Origin: Salinicola lusitanus | Lineage (GTDB): Bacteria; Pseudomonadota; Gammaproteobacteria; Pseudomonadales; Halomonadaceae | DNA length: 42,722 bases | Reading direction: 5' to 3' | NCBI RefSeq assembly: GCF_003206045.1 | Contig: NZ_PZJM01000003.1 | Coordinates: forward strand, 71,112-113,833 | Shown: positions 25,236 to 36,678 of the stretch, one piece after another | Position numbering within the stretch: the first letter of the stretch is position 1 | Layout: the number at the start of each line of letters is the position of its first letter | Program-made: the position numbers and the translations under genes | Notes under the pieces: model-generated | What the model was told of the DNA's origin: nothing | The model's database searches: none | What the model saw: only the letters and a program-made list of their open reading frames with translations

Positions 25236-26867
25236 GTGGCTCAAGACGCCAACAATCAGCCGGATGCGCCGCAGGAGGGCATACCGGCTCCCGAGGGTCC
25301 CGCCAATCTCATCGACACCGATTATGTGATTGGCCAGGACAATATTCAGACCAGCAAGTTTGGTCTCAACGTCGATCTGCATGGCAAGGTCTTTTCGGTC
25401 TCGTCCCTGCTGATCCTGTTCTTCGTCATCATCACTCTGGCATTGCCGGAGCAGATGGGTCCGATCTTCAACGGTGCGAAGAGCTTCCTGACCGATCATT
25501 TGAGCTGGCTGTTCCTGTTCGCCGCCAACATCTTCGTGCTGCTGTCGGTGGTGCTGATCTTCACCCCGCTGGGCAAGGTCAGGATCGGTGGTCTGCACGC
25601 CAAACCCGATTTCAGCTATGCCGGCTGGTTCGCCATGCTGTTCGCGGCGGGCATGGGTATCGGGCTGATGTTCTATGGCGTCTCAGAGCCCATGACCCAC
25701 TTCGATACCTCCATCACCGGCGACTCGTGGGCGCCGCTGGGGGGTGCCCAGGGTGACCAGGCCGCAGCGCAGTCGCTGGCCATGGCCGCCACGATTTTCC
25801 ACTGGGGCCTGCACCCGTGGGGGATTTACGCGGTGGTCGCCCTGTCGCTGGCGCTGTTCTCCTTCAACAAGGGCCTGCCGCTGACCATGCGCTCGATCTT
25901 CTACCCCATTCTGGGTGAGCGGATCTGGGGCTGGCCGGGACACATCATCGATATCCTGGCGGTATTCGCGACCTTGTTCGGCCTCGCGACATCCTTGGGC
26001 CTCGGTGCGTCGCAGGCGTCGGCCGGCCTCAACTATCTCTTCGGTACGCCCAACAACGATGTCACCATGGTACTGCTGATCATCGGCATCACACTGGTCG
26101 CGCTCATGTCGGTCATGCTGGGTGTCGACAAGGGCGTGCAACGCCTGTCCCAGATCAACATGGCGCTCGCGTTCCTGCTGCTGCTGTTCGTGATCTTCGT
26201 CGGCCCGACCCTGCTGATCGCCACCGGTTTCGTCGAGAACATGGGGTCGTACCTCAAGAATCTGCCGGCGCTTTCCAACCCGTTCGGCCGTGAAGACAGC
26301 AACTTCGTGCATGGCTGGACGGCCTTCTACTGGGCCTGGTGGATCTCCTGGTCACCGTTCGTCGGCATGTTCATCGCTCGCGTCAGCCGCGGTCGCACGG
26401 TGCGCGAATTCCTGATCGCCGTACTGCTGGTGCCGACCATCGTCTCCGTGCTGTGGATGACCGCCTTCGGCGATACCGCCATCAACCAGCTGGTCAGCGA
26501 CGGCTTCCAGGGCGTCAAGAACGCCGAATTGCCACTGCAGCTGTTCACCATGCTGGGCCAGTTGCCGTTGACTTCCATCACGTCGTTCGTCGGCATCATC
26601 CTGGTCATGGTGTTCTTCATCACCTCGTCCGACTCCGGTTCGCTGGTCATCGACTCGATCACCGCCGGCGGCAAGGTCGACGCACCGACGCCGCAGCGCG
26701 TGTTCTGGGCCTTGATCGAGGGTGCGATCGCCATTGCGCTGCTGCTGGGTGGCGGCTTGACGGCGCTGCAGGCGGCGGTCATCACTACCGGCCTGCCGTT
26801 CACGATCGTCCTGCTGGCAGCGTGCTACGCCATTATCCAGGGCTTGCGGTCCGAGCCTCGCGGCTGA
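25236..26867 (+). CDS. BCCT family betaine/carnitine/choline transporter
   Basis: 543-residue secondary transporter with 12 hydrophobic segments, importing quaternary-ammonium compatible solutes for osmoprotection. Family signatures: the glycine-rich FAAGMGIGLMFYGVSEPM of helix 3, in the form found in Na+-coupled members such as BetP, and the Trp-rich substrate segment FYWAWWISWSPFVGMFIARVSRGRT. GTG start with GGAGA 9 nt upstream; an ATG at 25223 is in another frame. The N-terminus (about 45 residues) is acidic and the C-terminal tail short, unlike the long osmosensing tail of some BetT proteins. Glycine betaine is the likely substrate, but choline or ectoine are possible. Confidence 0.93.
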   Translation: MAQDANNQPDAPQEGIPAPEGPANLIDTDYVIGQDNIQTSKFGLNVDLHGKVFSVSSLLILFFVIITLALPEQMGPIFNGAKSFLTDHLSWLFLFAANIFVLLSVVLIFTPLGKVRIGGLHAKPDFSYAGWFAMLFAAGMGIGLMFYGVSEPMTHFDTSITGDSWAPLGGAQGDQAAAQSLAMAATIFHWGLHPWGIYAVVALSLALFSFNKGLPLTMRSIFYPILGERIWGWPGHIIDILAVFATLFGLATSLGLGASQASAGLNYLFGTPNNDVTMVLLIIGITLVALMSVMLGVDKGVQRLSQINMALAFLLLLFVIFVGPTLLIATGFVENMGSYLKNLPALSNPFGREDSNFVHGWTAFYWAWWISWSPFVGMFIARVSRGRTVREFLIAVLLVPTIVSVLWMTAFGDTAINQLVSDGFQGVKNAELPLQLFTMLGQLPLTSITSFVGIILVMVFFITSSDSGSLVIDSITAGGKVDAPTPQRVFWALIEGAIAIALLLGGGLTALQAAVITTGLPFTIVLLAACYAIIQGLRSEPRG

Positions 26868-26894
26868 CGACTTCTCCCCGGAAGATGGATCACG

Positions 26895-26928
26895 AAAAAA
26901 GGGCGGCTCAGAGAGCCGCCCTTTTTTT
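26895..26928. terminator. Bidirectional terminator between BCCT and exonuclease genes
   Basis: 8-bp stem GGGCGGCT/AGCCGCCC with a 5-nt loop, flanked by six A on the left and seven T on the right. It works for the plus-strand BCCT gene and the minus-strand exonuclease gene. Confidence 0.92.
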
Positions 26929-26963
26929 GCATCCGCCGCCAGGATCGCCCTGCCCTGTCCGGG

Positions 26964-27689
26964 TCAGCGCCACAGCGCACCGACCGGGGTCTCCCAGTCG
27001 TAATGGTAAAGAACCTGCGCCTGCAACAGCTCCGCCGTCGCCAGCGAATCGACCAGCGCATGGTGCCCAGTGTACGCCGGGAGATGATAGCGCTGGCGAC
27101 TCTCGTGCAACCGAATCGACGCCATCGGCCGTCCCGCCCAGCGACGCAGCCTTGCCCACCACGACTGGCGGTGAATCCGCGCTTCCAGCGACATGGTATC
27201 GATCATCGGCATCAGCAGCCCCTCACCCAACCGCTCGCGTACCGCCGCGTCGAGGAACGTTCGTTCCAACTGGCGATAGTGCACGACGACCAGCCGGCCG
27301 GCGAGCAAAGCCAGCAGCTCATCGATGATCGCCGCGAAATCGGGGGCGCCCGCCACCTCGGCATGGGTGATGTGGTGAAAGGCCACCGATTCGTCGCTGA
27401 GCTTGCGGCGCGGCGACAGCACCCAGTAGCGGCCGTCCGCCGGGCGGATTCGGGACAGGGTGAACGGCATCACCCCGACGCTGACGATGTCGTGGCGGCT
27501 GCTATCCAGGCCAGTGGTCTCGAAGTCCATCGCGACCAGCGGCGCCTGGCCGATCGGGGTGTCCGGGTCGAGCGTTCCCCGGGTAAAGAAATCGGCCAAC
27601 CGGGGTTCGCGAGTCTGCTTCGCGCGGGAGGCCATGTAGTCCGGCCAGGTCGGCTGGGACGGCCTGCTTGCGCCGGCACGGAAGGTCAT
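26964..27689 (-). CDS. DEDDh-type 3'-5' exonuclease (DnaQ-like)
   Basis: 241 residues. The exonuclease domain starts near residue 50 with Exo I motif MDFETTG and ends with the HHALVDSLATAELLQAQ motif (Exo III, His and Asp of the DEDDh set). The middle Exo II region (VVHYRQLERTFLD) has His in place of the usual Asn before the family Asp pattern. Related proteins are annotated as DNA polymerase III epsilon-like or PolC-type exonucleases. It overlaps the upstream DUF294 gene by 4 nt, so both are made together. Its substrate, DNA or RNA, is unknown. Confidence 0.85.
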   Translation of the reverse strand: MTFRAGASRPSQPTWPDYMASRAKQTREPRLADFFTRGTLDPDTPIGQAPLVAMDFETTGLDSSRHDIVSVGVMPFTLSRIRPADGRYWVLSPRRKLSDESVAFHHITHAEVAGAPDFAAIIDELLALLAGRLVVVHYRQLERTFLDAAVRERLGEGLLMPMIDTMSLEARIHRQSWWARLRRWAGRPMASIRLHESRQRYHLPAYTGHHALVDSLATAELLQAQVLYHYDWETPVGALWR

Positions 27690-29638
27690 CGGCGGCTCCG
27701 CTGCTCTTCGGAGCCACCGCTCGTCCTGGAGGAGCCCGACCTGGACGGCATGGTGTAACGGAAGGAGAGGAATTTCTGGGCGTTGCTGATCGCCTCGAAG
27801 GCATCCTTCAGATGGTGCCGTTCCCGGCTGCCGATGTTCTCGGGGTCGACGCTGTTGTCGGGCTCCACGCCCCGCTCGATCGCATCGGCCTGATGGCGAA
27901 TACGGACCATGGACATGAACTCGAAGGCGTAACGCAGACGCTCGGTGACGCCATCGGCCAGCAGTTTGGTCTGGGCGATGTCATCGAGGCGAGCAAAGCT
28001 GTTCTGCGCCTTGGAGCCGCAGGCCAACGCATGCACGCGCACCAGATCGGTCAGCGGCGCGGTTCCCCGGCGCTTGAGGTTGATCGACTTGCGGTGTTCG
28101 CCATCCTGCTCCATGACGAACTGCCGGAAGAATCCCAGCGGCGGCGTGCGATTCTTGGCGTTGCGCGCCAATGCGGCCAGGAAGACCGGCCGCTGCGGCG
28201 CCAGCTCGGCGATCAGGTCCTGCAACGCTTCGACCATGGGCGTCTCGCCATGCACCGGCGCCAGGTCGAAGAAGATGGAGCTGTGCAGCAGCCGCTCGCC
28301 GTTGGGTTCGTCCATCCACTCGGTGAAATAGCGTTTCCACACCTGCAGCGGCTTTCGCCAGCGCGGATTGGTCGCCATCACGTCGCCCTTGCAGTACGGA
28401 TAGCCACAGGCGTCCAGGCCGTCGCAGACGAACCTCGCCAGCGCCTCGAAGTACTCCCCATGCTGCTCGGGGTCGTAGTCGTCATGAAGAACCAGCGCGT
28501 TGTCCTGATCGGCATTGATGGTGGGCTCCTCCCGCGCCATCGATCCCAGCACCATGAAGCAGTAGGGCACCGGTGCCGGGCCCAGCTCGGCCTCCGCCAA
28601 CTCGATCAGGCGCTGCGTGAACGCCCGTCCGATCGTCGCCAGCGCCCGGCAGACCATCTCGGAGTTGGCGCCGTCGGCGACCATGCGCACGAACCCCGTG
28701 CCCACCTCCGGCGCCAGCCTTGCCAGTTGCTCGGGCGTGTTCTGAACGAAGATGTTGTTGACCAGGAACAGGCTGCTGTGGGTCTCGTGGCGAACGATAT
28801 CGGAGAGGTGCAATACGCCGACCGGCTGACGACGGTGCAGTACCGGCAGGTGGTGAACCTGATTGCGCAACATGCACAGCATCGCCTCGTAGACCGATTC
28901 ATCGGACTGGATGACGATGACTCTCCGCGACATGACCTCGCCCACCGGGGTCTGGGCCGATTTGCCCTCCGCCAGCACCCGGGTGCAGAAATCGCGGTCG
29001 GTCAGAATGCCGTTGAGCTGCCAGTGCCGGCCGTCGGGGCCGGTGAAGGTATAGGCGGAATGAGTTTCGGTGACATCGACCACCAGCACGCAGGTGACGT
29101 TGGCATCGCGCATCTGCCGGGCCGCCTGCTGCAGGGACATGGAGGCTTCGACCATCTGCGGCTGCCGGCTGATCAGCTTGCGCACCCGGGTCGTCATCAG
29201 GCCGCTGTCGTCGCGCTGCTGTTCCACCGTCACCTTGAGACGCTGGCCACCGGTCTCCACGAACTCGGCGAAGTCGTCGTCCTCCTCGCAGATCGCCTCG
29301 AACACATCGCCGGGGATGAAATAGATCAGCGTGTCCTCGATGGCGCTGACCGGGTAGCGCACCCGACGGTTGCTGCGCAGCAGATCCGAGTAACCGAAGA
29401 TGTCGCCTTCGCTCAGGCGATTGAACAGCCGGCCGCTGCGCTGGTACATCTCCACCGCCCCGCTGCGGATGTACCACAGCGCTTCGACCGGCTCATCCTT
29501 GACCAGCAGTTCGCTGCCGGCCTGGAAATAGCGGATTTCGACCTCTCCGGCGATGCGATCGAGCAGCGCATCGGGAAGATCGTCGAACGGCGCGAACTGC
29601 GCCATGTGGCCACGGATATCCAACTGCTCAACGTTCAT
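27686..29638 (-). CDS. cNMP-binding/CBS/DUF294 nucleotidyltransferase-like protein
   Basis: 650 residues, cytoplasmic, no membrane segments. Order: cyclic-nucleotide-binding domain (about 10-130, with LSEGDIFGYSDLL), CBS pair (about 155-285, with ILTDRDF and GVLHLSDIV), DUF294 nucleotidyltransferase-like domain (about 310-450, with GSMAREEPTINADQDNAL at 365-382, keeping the GS and DxD metal residues) and a DUF294 C-terminal helical domain (about 480-620). The architecture suggests GlnD-like signal transduction: nucleotides sensed by cNMP/CBS modules control transferase action. The ATG at 29638 begins the homologous part; the frame is open 18 codons upstream. Coupled with the exonuclease gene. 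Confidence 0.9.
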   Translation of the reverse strand: MNVEQLDIRGHMAQFAPFDDLPDALLDRIAGEVEIRYFQAGSELLVKDEPVEALWYIRSGAVEMYQRSGRLFNRLSEGDIFGYSDLLRSNRRVRYPVSAIEDTLIYFIPGDVFEAICEEDDDFAEFVETGGQRLKVTVEQQRDDSGLMTTRVRKLISRQPQMVEASMSLQQAARQMRDANVTCVLVVDVTETHSAYTFTGPDGRHWQLNGILTDRDFCTRVLAEGKSAQTPVGEVMSRRVIVIQSDESVYEAMLCMLRNQVHHLPVLHRRQPVGVLHLSDIVRHETHSSLFLVNNIFVQNTPEQLARLAPEVGTGFVRMVADGANSEMVCRALATIGRAFTQRLIELAEAELGPAPVPYCFMVLGSMAREEPTINADQDNALVLHDDYDPEQHGEYFEALARFVCDGLDACGYPYCKGDVMATNPRWRKPLQVWKRYFTEWMDEPNGERLLHSSIFFDLAPVHGETPMVEALQDLIAELAPQRPVFLAALARNAKNRTPPLGFFRQFVMEQDGEHRKSINLKRRGTAPLTDLVRVHALACGSKAQNSFARLDDIAQTKLLADGVTERLRYAFEFMSMVRIRHQADAIERGVEPDNSVDPENIGSRERHHLKDAFEAISNAQKFLSFRYTMPSRSGSSRTSGGSEEQRSRR

Positions 29639-29818
29639 GCGCCTCTCCCCGTCGCGAGCTCTCATTGTCGAAGCGCCGCAACATGGCGTCAACGACGGTT
29701 TGGCCGCTATCCGGTTGATCTATCGATGGAAACGTCGCAAGTGTCGACCAGAGGGAGAAAAGACCAGCCATCGCGCCTCGTGAACCCCGAGTGCCGGGGT
29801 CGCCGCCGGCGGCTGGCT

Positions 29819-31039
29819 TCAGGCGCTGTCGGCCTTGGAGAGCGGTGTGGGGTGCTTGCCCTCGACCCAGCCCAGGCTGCCGCTATCGGTCGGCTTGAAC
29901 CAGTCGAGACGCGAGGCCAACTCGACCACGCTGCCGACGACGATCAGCGTCGGCGGTCGGGGCTGGTGCCCGGCGAGGCTATCCGGCAGCCGTGCCAGCG
30001 TGCCCAGATGCACGCGCTGATTGGCGGTGGTGCCCTGCTCGATCAGCGCCAGCGGGGTGTCCGCTTCCAGCCCATGTGCCACCAGCCGTTCGCGAATCAG
30101 CGTCAGCGCACCCAGGCCCATGTAGAAGACCAGGGTCTGACCGCCGCGGGCCAGCGCCGGCCAGTCGAGATCGCAACTGCCGTTCTTGAGATGGCCGGTG
30201 ACGAAACGCACCGATTGGGCGTGGTCGCGATGGGTCAGCGGCAGACCGGCATAGGCCGCACAGCCGGAAGCGGCGGTAATCCCCGGCACGACATCGAATT
30301 CGATCCCGGCGGCGACCAGCGCCTCGAGCTCTTCCCCGCCACGACCGAAGATGAACGGATCGCCGCCCTTCAGCCGAACCACCCGATTACCCGCCCTGGC
30401 CCAATCGACCAGCGCCTGGTTGATGCCCTCCTGGGGCACACTGTGCCGGGACCGCGCCTTGCCGACGTAGAAACGCCTGGCATCGGGCCTGGCCAGGGCC
30501 AGGATCTCCTGGCTGACCAGCCGGTCATGGATGACGATATCCGCCTGCTGCAGCTGCCTCAGGGCTTTCAGCGTCAACAGCTCCGGATCCCCCGGCCCGG
30601 CCCCGACCAGCGAGACGTGGCCGCGTCGCCAGCTCTCCGGCGCCAGCCCTGCCGCGTTCTCGGCCGCGTCCCGAGTGGTTACCCGTGGCGGCAGGCGCAC
30701 ACTGCAAAGCGCCGGATGCGACGGCACGAAGACCGCCACACCGGCCTCCCGCGCCCGCGTGGCCACCTGATGATCACGCGCGGCGTCGCCACTGGCTACG
30801 AGCCATAGCTGGCCAGCCCGCGGCAGCAGCTCGTCGCTGCGCACCGCCCAGCCCTGGCTCTGGCAAAGCGCTGCCAGCGCCGGCATCGTCGAGCCGGCAT
30901 GCACGGTCACCCGCGGCATCAGCCCGGCGACACGCTGAGCCAGCGCCAGCGTCTCGCTGCCGCCACCGATCAGGTGCACGTCGAGCTGCATCGGGTCGTA
31001 CTGCAGAGTCAGGGAGTCGGTCAAGAATCGAGCCGTCAT
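29819..31039 (-). CDS. cysG: Uroporphyrinogen-III C-methyltransferase with reduced CysG N-terminal domain
   Basis: 406 residues against about 460 for full CysG. Residues about 140-390 form an intact SUMT domain ([62 protein letters not shown]) that makes precorrin-2 from uroporphyrinogen III. Residues about 20-120 keep only a remnant of the dehydrogenase/ferrochelatase part: IGGG and a [23 protein letters not shown] segment that matches the CysG Rossmann fold, but the catalytic Asp region is changed and the dimerisation and helical subdomains are missing. It follows serS, the usual position of cysG in pseudomonads. The start is uncertain: ATG at 31039 or 30991, neither with a good ribosome site. 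Confidence 0.85.
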   Translation of the reverse strand: MTARFLTDSLTLQYDPMQLDVHLIGGGSETLALAQRVAGLMPRVTVHAGSTMPALAALCQSQGWAVRSDELLPRAGQLWLVASGDAARDHQVATRAREAGVAVFVPSHPALCSVRLPPRVTTRDAAENAAGLAPESWRRGHVSLVGAGPGDPELLTLKALRQLQQADIVIHDRLVSQEILALARPDARRFYVGKARSRHSVPQEGINQALVDWARAGNRVVRLKGGDPFIFGRGGEELEALVAAGIEFDVVPGITAASGCAAYAGLPLTHRDHAQSVRFVTGHLKNGSCDLDWPALARGGQTLVFYMGLGALTLIRERLVAHGLEADTPLALIEQGTTANQRVHLGTLARLPDSLAGHQPRPPTLIVVGSVVELASRLDWFKPTDSGSLGWVEGKHPTPLSKADSA

Positions 31040-31156
31040 AGAAGTGGGAAGGATCGGCCTTAGATCGAAAAGCCGAAAACGACATCATGCTTATAGCGAA
31101 AGTGTAAGAGCACGACACCGGCAAACGAAGGAACGCTTTTTTTTAGGGTTATAACC

Positions 31157-31192
31157 AAAAGTGCCCTGGTCACCCTCCATTGACCAGGGCAC
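31157..31192 (-). terminator. Intrinsic terminator of serS
   Basis: Perfect 12-bp stem GTGCCCTGGTCA/TGACCAGGGCAC (31161-31192) with an 8-nt loop, followed on the minus strand by TTTT. It lies 10 bp after the serS stop and separates serS from cysG transcription. Confidence 0.9.
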
Positions 31193-31201
31193 ACGCCCCA
31201 T

Positions 31202-32791
<1,590 letters not shown>

Positions 32792-35700
32792 ATGACAATG
32801 ATGACACGCCTCGACCCGAACAGCGCGGAACTGACGCTGCCCGAGCGCTATCGCCGATTCCTCGCCGAGCTGGCGACGGCCGGCTTCAGCGGCGATATCG
32901 CCGACGATGCCGCCAACCGCACCGTACTGGCTACCGACAACTCGATCTATCAGCGTCTGCCGATGGCAGTCCTTTATCCTCGCGATGCCGCCGACCTCCA
33001 GCGGATCGCCCGGCTCATGGCCCAGGAGGCGTATCGCGACATCGCGCTCGCGCCCCGTGGGGGCGGCACCGGCACCAACGGCCAGTCGCTGACCGACGGC
33101 CTGGTGGTGGATGTCTCCCGCCACATGAACCGGATCGTCGAGATCGACGTCGAGAACCGCCGCGTGCGCGTCCAGGCCGGGGTGGTCAAGGATCAGCTCA
33201 ACGCAGCACTCAAGCCCCACGGGCTGTTCTTCGCCCCGGAACTCTCCACCTCCAACCGCGCCACCATCGGCGGCATGATCTCCACCGACGCCAGCGGCCA
33301 GGGCAGCTGCGAGTATGGCAAGACCCGCGACCACGTCCTCGCGCTTGATGTCGTGGTACCCGGTGGCGAACGGTTCGAGAGTCGACCGCTGGACGCCGCC
33401 GCGCTGACTAGCGCATGCCAGCGTCAGGACCGGATCGGCGAGATCCATCGCGCGGTCAGCGGCATCGCCGACGCCGAACGCGAGCGGATCGATGCCATCT
33501 TCCCGCCGCTCAATCGCTGCCTGACCGGCTACGACCTGGCCCATCTGGTCGACGACCAGGGGCACTTCGACCTCAACAGCGTGCTGTGCGGATCGGAAGG
33601 TTCGTTGGCGCTGCTCAACGAGGCCACGCTCAATGTCCTGCCGCTTCCCCGGCACTCGACCCTGGTCAACGTGCGCTACGCGGGTTTCATGGAGGCGCTG
33701 CGCGATGCCAAGGCGCTGATGTCGGTAGGCGATCCGACCTCGATCGAGACGATCGACGACCACGTGCTGACGCTGGCGATGGAGGATTTCGTCTGGGATA
33801 GCGTGGCGGAATTCTTCCCTGCCTCCGTCGCTGACAGCGGCGAGCGCGGGACGCCGATTCGTGGCATCAACCTGGTCGAGTTCAACGACGACGATCCGGC
33901 CCGGCTGGCCGAGCGGGTACGCGCCTTCACCGATCACCTGGGCGCGGACACCAGCGTCGAGCGGCTCGGCTACACTCTGGCCGAGGGCCGTGCGCAGATC
34001 GGCCGGGTCTATGCCATGCGCAAACGGGCGGTGGGACTGCTCGGCAACGCCCGCGGCGAACAGCGTCCGATCCCGTTCGTGGAGGACACGGCGGTACCGC
34101 CGGAATGCCTGGCCGACTATATCGGCGAGTTCCGCCAATTGCTGGACGCACGCGGCCTGGCGTACGGCATGTTCGGCCATGTCGATGCCGGCGTGCTCCA
34201 TGTTCGCCCGGCCATCGACATGAAGGATCCGGATCAGGCGCGCCTGATCCGCGAGATCTCCGACGAGGTGGCGGCACTCACCCAGCGTTACGGCGGGCTG
34301 CTGTGGGGCGAGCACGGCAAGGGGGTCCGGTCCGAGTACTCGCCGCGCTTCTTCGGCGAGCTCTATCCGGCGCTGCAGCGGGTCAAGGCCGCCTTCGATC
34401 CGTACAACCAGTTCAATCCGGGCAAGATCGCGACCCCGCTGGCGGAAGGCACTACCGGCATCGTCGATGGTCACGACCCCGGGCTTCTGACCATCGACGG
34501 GGTGACCACCCGCGGCGAGCTGGACCGCCAGATCGACGAGCGGGTGTGGCAGGAGAACGCCAGCGCGGTCTACTGCAACGGCAACGGTGCCTGCTACAAC
34601 TACGATCCCGACGATGCCATGTGCCCGTCGTGGAAGGCGACCCGCGAGCGGGTGCACTCGCCGAAGGGCCGCGCCAGCCTGATGCGCGAGTGGCTACGCC
34701 GCCAGGGCGAAGCCGGGGTGGACGTGACCGAGGTGAGCCGGGCCCAGCGCCGCAACGGCCTCGGCGCCTGGCTGCTGGCCCAGCCCGGCAAGATCGGGCG
34801 GGCGATTGCCCGGCAGCGCGGCGAGACCGACTTCTCCCACCAGGTCTACGACGCCATGGCCGGCTGCCTGGCGTGCAAGTCCTGCGCCGGCCAGTGCCCG
34901 ATCAAGGTCGACGTGCCCGACTTCCGCGCCCGCTTTCTCGAAAGCTACCACAGCCGCTATGGGCGACCGCTGCGCGACTACCTGATCGGCGGGCTCGAGT
35001 TCGTGGTGCCGCACCTTCGCTCGGTGGCGCCGCTCTACAACGCGCTGCTCGGCAACCGGCTGGTCGACCGCTTCCTGGCCAGCGGCCTCGGCATCGTCGA
35101 CAGCCCGAGACTCTCCCGCGCCAGACTCGACAAGACGCTCGATGCCTGGGGCATTGCCGAAGCCACGCCGCTGACGCTGGGCCGGCTGACGGCGCACCAG
35201 AAAAGCCGCAGCGTGGTGCTGGTGCAGGACGCCTTCACCAGCCATTTCGAGTCGCGGCTGGTGATGGATGTCGTCGAACTGCTGGCACGCCTCGACATCC
35301 GGGTCTTCGTGGCCCCGTTCGGGCCCAACGGCAAGCCGCTGCACGTGCAGGGATTTCTCGGCCGCTTCGAGCGGGTCGCCGAGCGGCAGGCCGACCGGCT
35401 CAGGGCGCTGTCGCGCTTCGGCGTACCGCTGGTGGGCATCGATCCGGCGATGACGCTCACCTATCGCCAGGAGTACGTCAAGACACTCGGGCCGCAGGCG
35501 GTGCCGGAGGTGCTGTTGCTGCAGGAGTGGTTGCTATCGCTGGGGCGATCGGTCCTGCCGCAGGGCTGGAGCAGCGAGCGCATCGACCAGGTCGATCCCG
35601 GCTACCGCCTACTGAGTCACTGCACCGAGAAGACCAACGCTCCGGGCAGCCCCAGGGGCTGGCAGCAGCTGTTCGAGCGCTTCGGCCTCGCGCTGGAGCT

Positions 35701-35944
35701 GGTCGACACCGGCTGCTGCGGCATGTCCGGCACCTATGGCCACGAGGCGCGTCACCGCCAGACCTCGGAGACGATCTACGACCTCTCGTGGCGCGAGCCG
35801 GTCGAGAACCAGGCCAACACCGGCCGGCTGCTGGCGACGGGCTACTCCTGCCGCAGCCAGGTCAAGCGGCTCTCCGATCAGGCGTTGCCCCACCCACTGC
35901 AGGCTTTGCTGAAGCGCGTCAGGATCGCCGGCGCCGCCTCGTGA
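32792..35944 (+). CDS. ydiJ: FAD/Fe-S oxidoreductase, YdiJ-type (D-2-hydroxyglutarate dehydrogenase family)
   Basis: 1050-residue fusion of a FAD-binding oxidase (FAD-binding PCMH domain at about 50-280 with APRGGGTGTNGQSL, GlcD-like C-terminal domain to about 560 ending GKIATPL) and an iron-sulfur part with CLACKSCAGQCP (Cys692, 695, 698, 702) and a C-terminal CCG domain (DTGCCGMSGTYGHE). E. coli YdiJ (1018 residues) oxidises D-2-hydroxyglutarate; that activity is inferred here. ATG codons at 32792, 32798 and 32801 are alternatives; none has a strong ribosome site. The flanking gene on the other side is serS, divergent. Confidence 0.92.
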   Translation: MTMMTRLDPNSAELTLPERYRRFLAELATAGFSGDIADDAANRTVLATDNSIYQRLPMAVLYPRDAADLQRIARLMAQEAYRDIALAPRGGGTGTNGQSLTDGLVVDVSRHMNRIVEIDVENRRVRVQAGVVKDQLNAALKPHGLFFAPELSTSNRATIGGMISTDASGQGSCEYGKTRDHVLALDVVVPGGERFESRPLDAAALTSACQRQDRIGEIHRAVSGIADAERERIDAIFPPLNRCLTGYDLAHLVDDQGHFDLNSVLCGSEGSLALLNEATLNVLPLPRHSTLVNVRYAGFMEALRDAKALMSVGDPTSIETIDDHVLTLAMEDFVWDSVAEFFPASVADSGERGTPIRGINLVEFNDDDPARLAERVRAFTDHLGADTSVERLGYTLAEGRAQIGRVYAMRKRAVGLLGNARGEQRPIPFVEDTAVPPECLADYIGEFRQLLDARGLAYGMFGHVDAGVLHVRPAIDMKDPDQARLIREISDEVAALTQRYGGLLWGEHGKGVRSEYSPRFFGELYPALQRVKAAFDPYNQFNPGKIATPLAEGTTGIVDGHDPGLLTIDGVTTRGELDRQIDERVWQENASAVYCNGNGACYNYDPDDAMCPSWKATRERVHSPKGRASLMREWLRRQGEAGVDVTEVSRAQRRNGLGAWLLAQPGKIGRAIARQRGETDFSHQVYDAMAGCLACKSCAGQCPIKVDVPDFRARFLESYHSRYGRPLRDYLIGGLEFVVPHLRSVAPLYNALLGNRLVDRFLASGLGIVDSPRLSRARLDKTLDAWGIAEATPLTLGRLTAHQKSRSVVLVQDAFTSHFESRLVMDVVELLARLDIRVFVAPFGPNGKPLHVQGFLGRFERVAERQADRLRALSRFGVPLVGIDPAMTLTYRQEYVKTLGPQAVPEVLLLQEWLLSLGRSVLPQGWSSERIDQVDPGYRLLSHCTEKTNAPGSPRGWQQLFERFGLALELVDTGCCGMSGTYGHEARHRQTSETIYDLSWREPVENQANTGRLLATGYSCRSQVKRLSDQALPHPLQALLKRVRIAGAAS

Positions 35945-36054
35945 CGACGAGACCGGGCGGATAAGCCATTGGCGAATGCCTGCGGCATTGATCCCGTGCC
36001 ATACTTGGCCGACTCATGCCCGGTCGCTTCACGTTCTAGATAGGAGCGCGCTTC

Positions 36055-36678
36055 ATGTCGAGCAGTTGGATCCTGATCAATTTCATCGCCATCTGGACAG
36101 TGGCTGCCGTCACCCCGGGGCCTAACTTCTTCCTGACGCTGCAGACCGGGATCGTCCACGGACGCCGGGCGGCGATGATCGCCGTCGCCGGGCTCGCCTC
36201 GGGCACCTTCGCCTGGGGGCTGTTCGGCTACTTCGGCATTGCACTGCTGTTTGCGCTGGCGCCGTGGCTCTACCTCACGCTCAAGCTGTTCGGTGGCGCC
36301 TATCTTCTGTTTCTCGGTAGCCGACTGATTCTGCATAGCTTCCGTGGCCCAGGCGATGACACGCCCCATAGGCATCTCGTGCTGCCCGACGGCCAGGTCT
36401 ATCGCCGGGGTCTGCTCACCGGCGCGTCGAACCCGAAGACGGCGCTGTTCGTGAGCAGCCTGTTCGCCTCGACGCTGCCGGCCCATGCCCCGATGTGGAT
36501 GGGCATCGTCTGTATCGGCGCGATGCTGACGATCTCCGTGTGCTGGTACAGCCTGATCGCACTCGCCTCCACCACGCCGCGCCTGCGCGCCCTGTATCGG
36601 CGCACACGGCACTGGATCGAGCGTTGCGCTGGCGCCGTCTTCATCGGCTATGGCGGCCGACTGATCACGCTGCGCTGA
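36055..36678 (+). CDS. LysE/RhtB family exporter
   Basis: 207-residue inner-membrane protein with six hydrophobic segments, exporting amino acids or related metabolites. The family N-terminal motif AVTPGPNFFLTLQTGI (about 17-32) and the GASNPKTALFVSS segment (about 122-134) are present. TAGGAG lies about 9 nt before the ATG. It stands alone, 110 bp after the YdiJ-type gene. Substrate cannot be predicted; RhtB-type members export threonine, homoserine or other amino acids. Confidence 0.92.
   Translation: MSSSWILINFIAIWTVAAVTPGPNFFLTLQTGIVHGRRAAMIAVAGLASGTFAWGLFGYFGIALLFALAPWLYLTLKLFGGAYLLFLGSRLILHSFRGPGDDTPHRHLVLPDGQVYRRGLLTGASNPKTALFVSSLFASTLPAHAPMWMGIVCIGAMLTISVCWYSLIALASTTPRLRALYRRTRHWIERCAGAVFIGYGGRLITLR

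Noticed and set aside
27668-30808. A 1046-codon open frame on the plus strand
   Set aside because: It lies antisense to the DUF294 and cysG-like genes, which have clear conserved domains; the translated product has no recognisable motif. Long antisense frames are expected in such GC-rich DNA.
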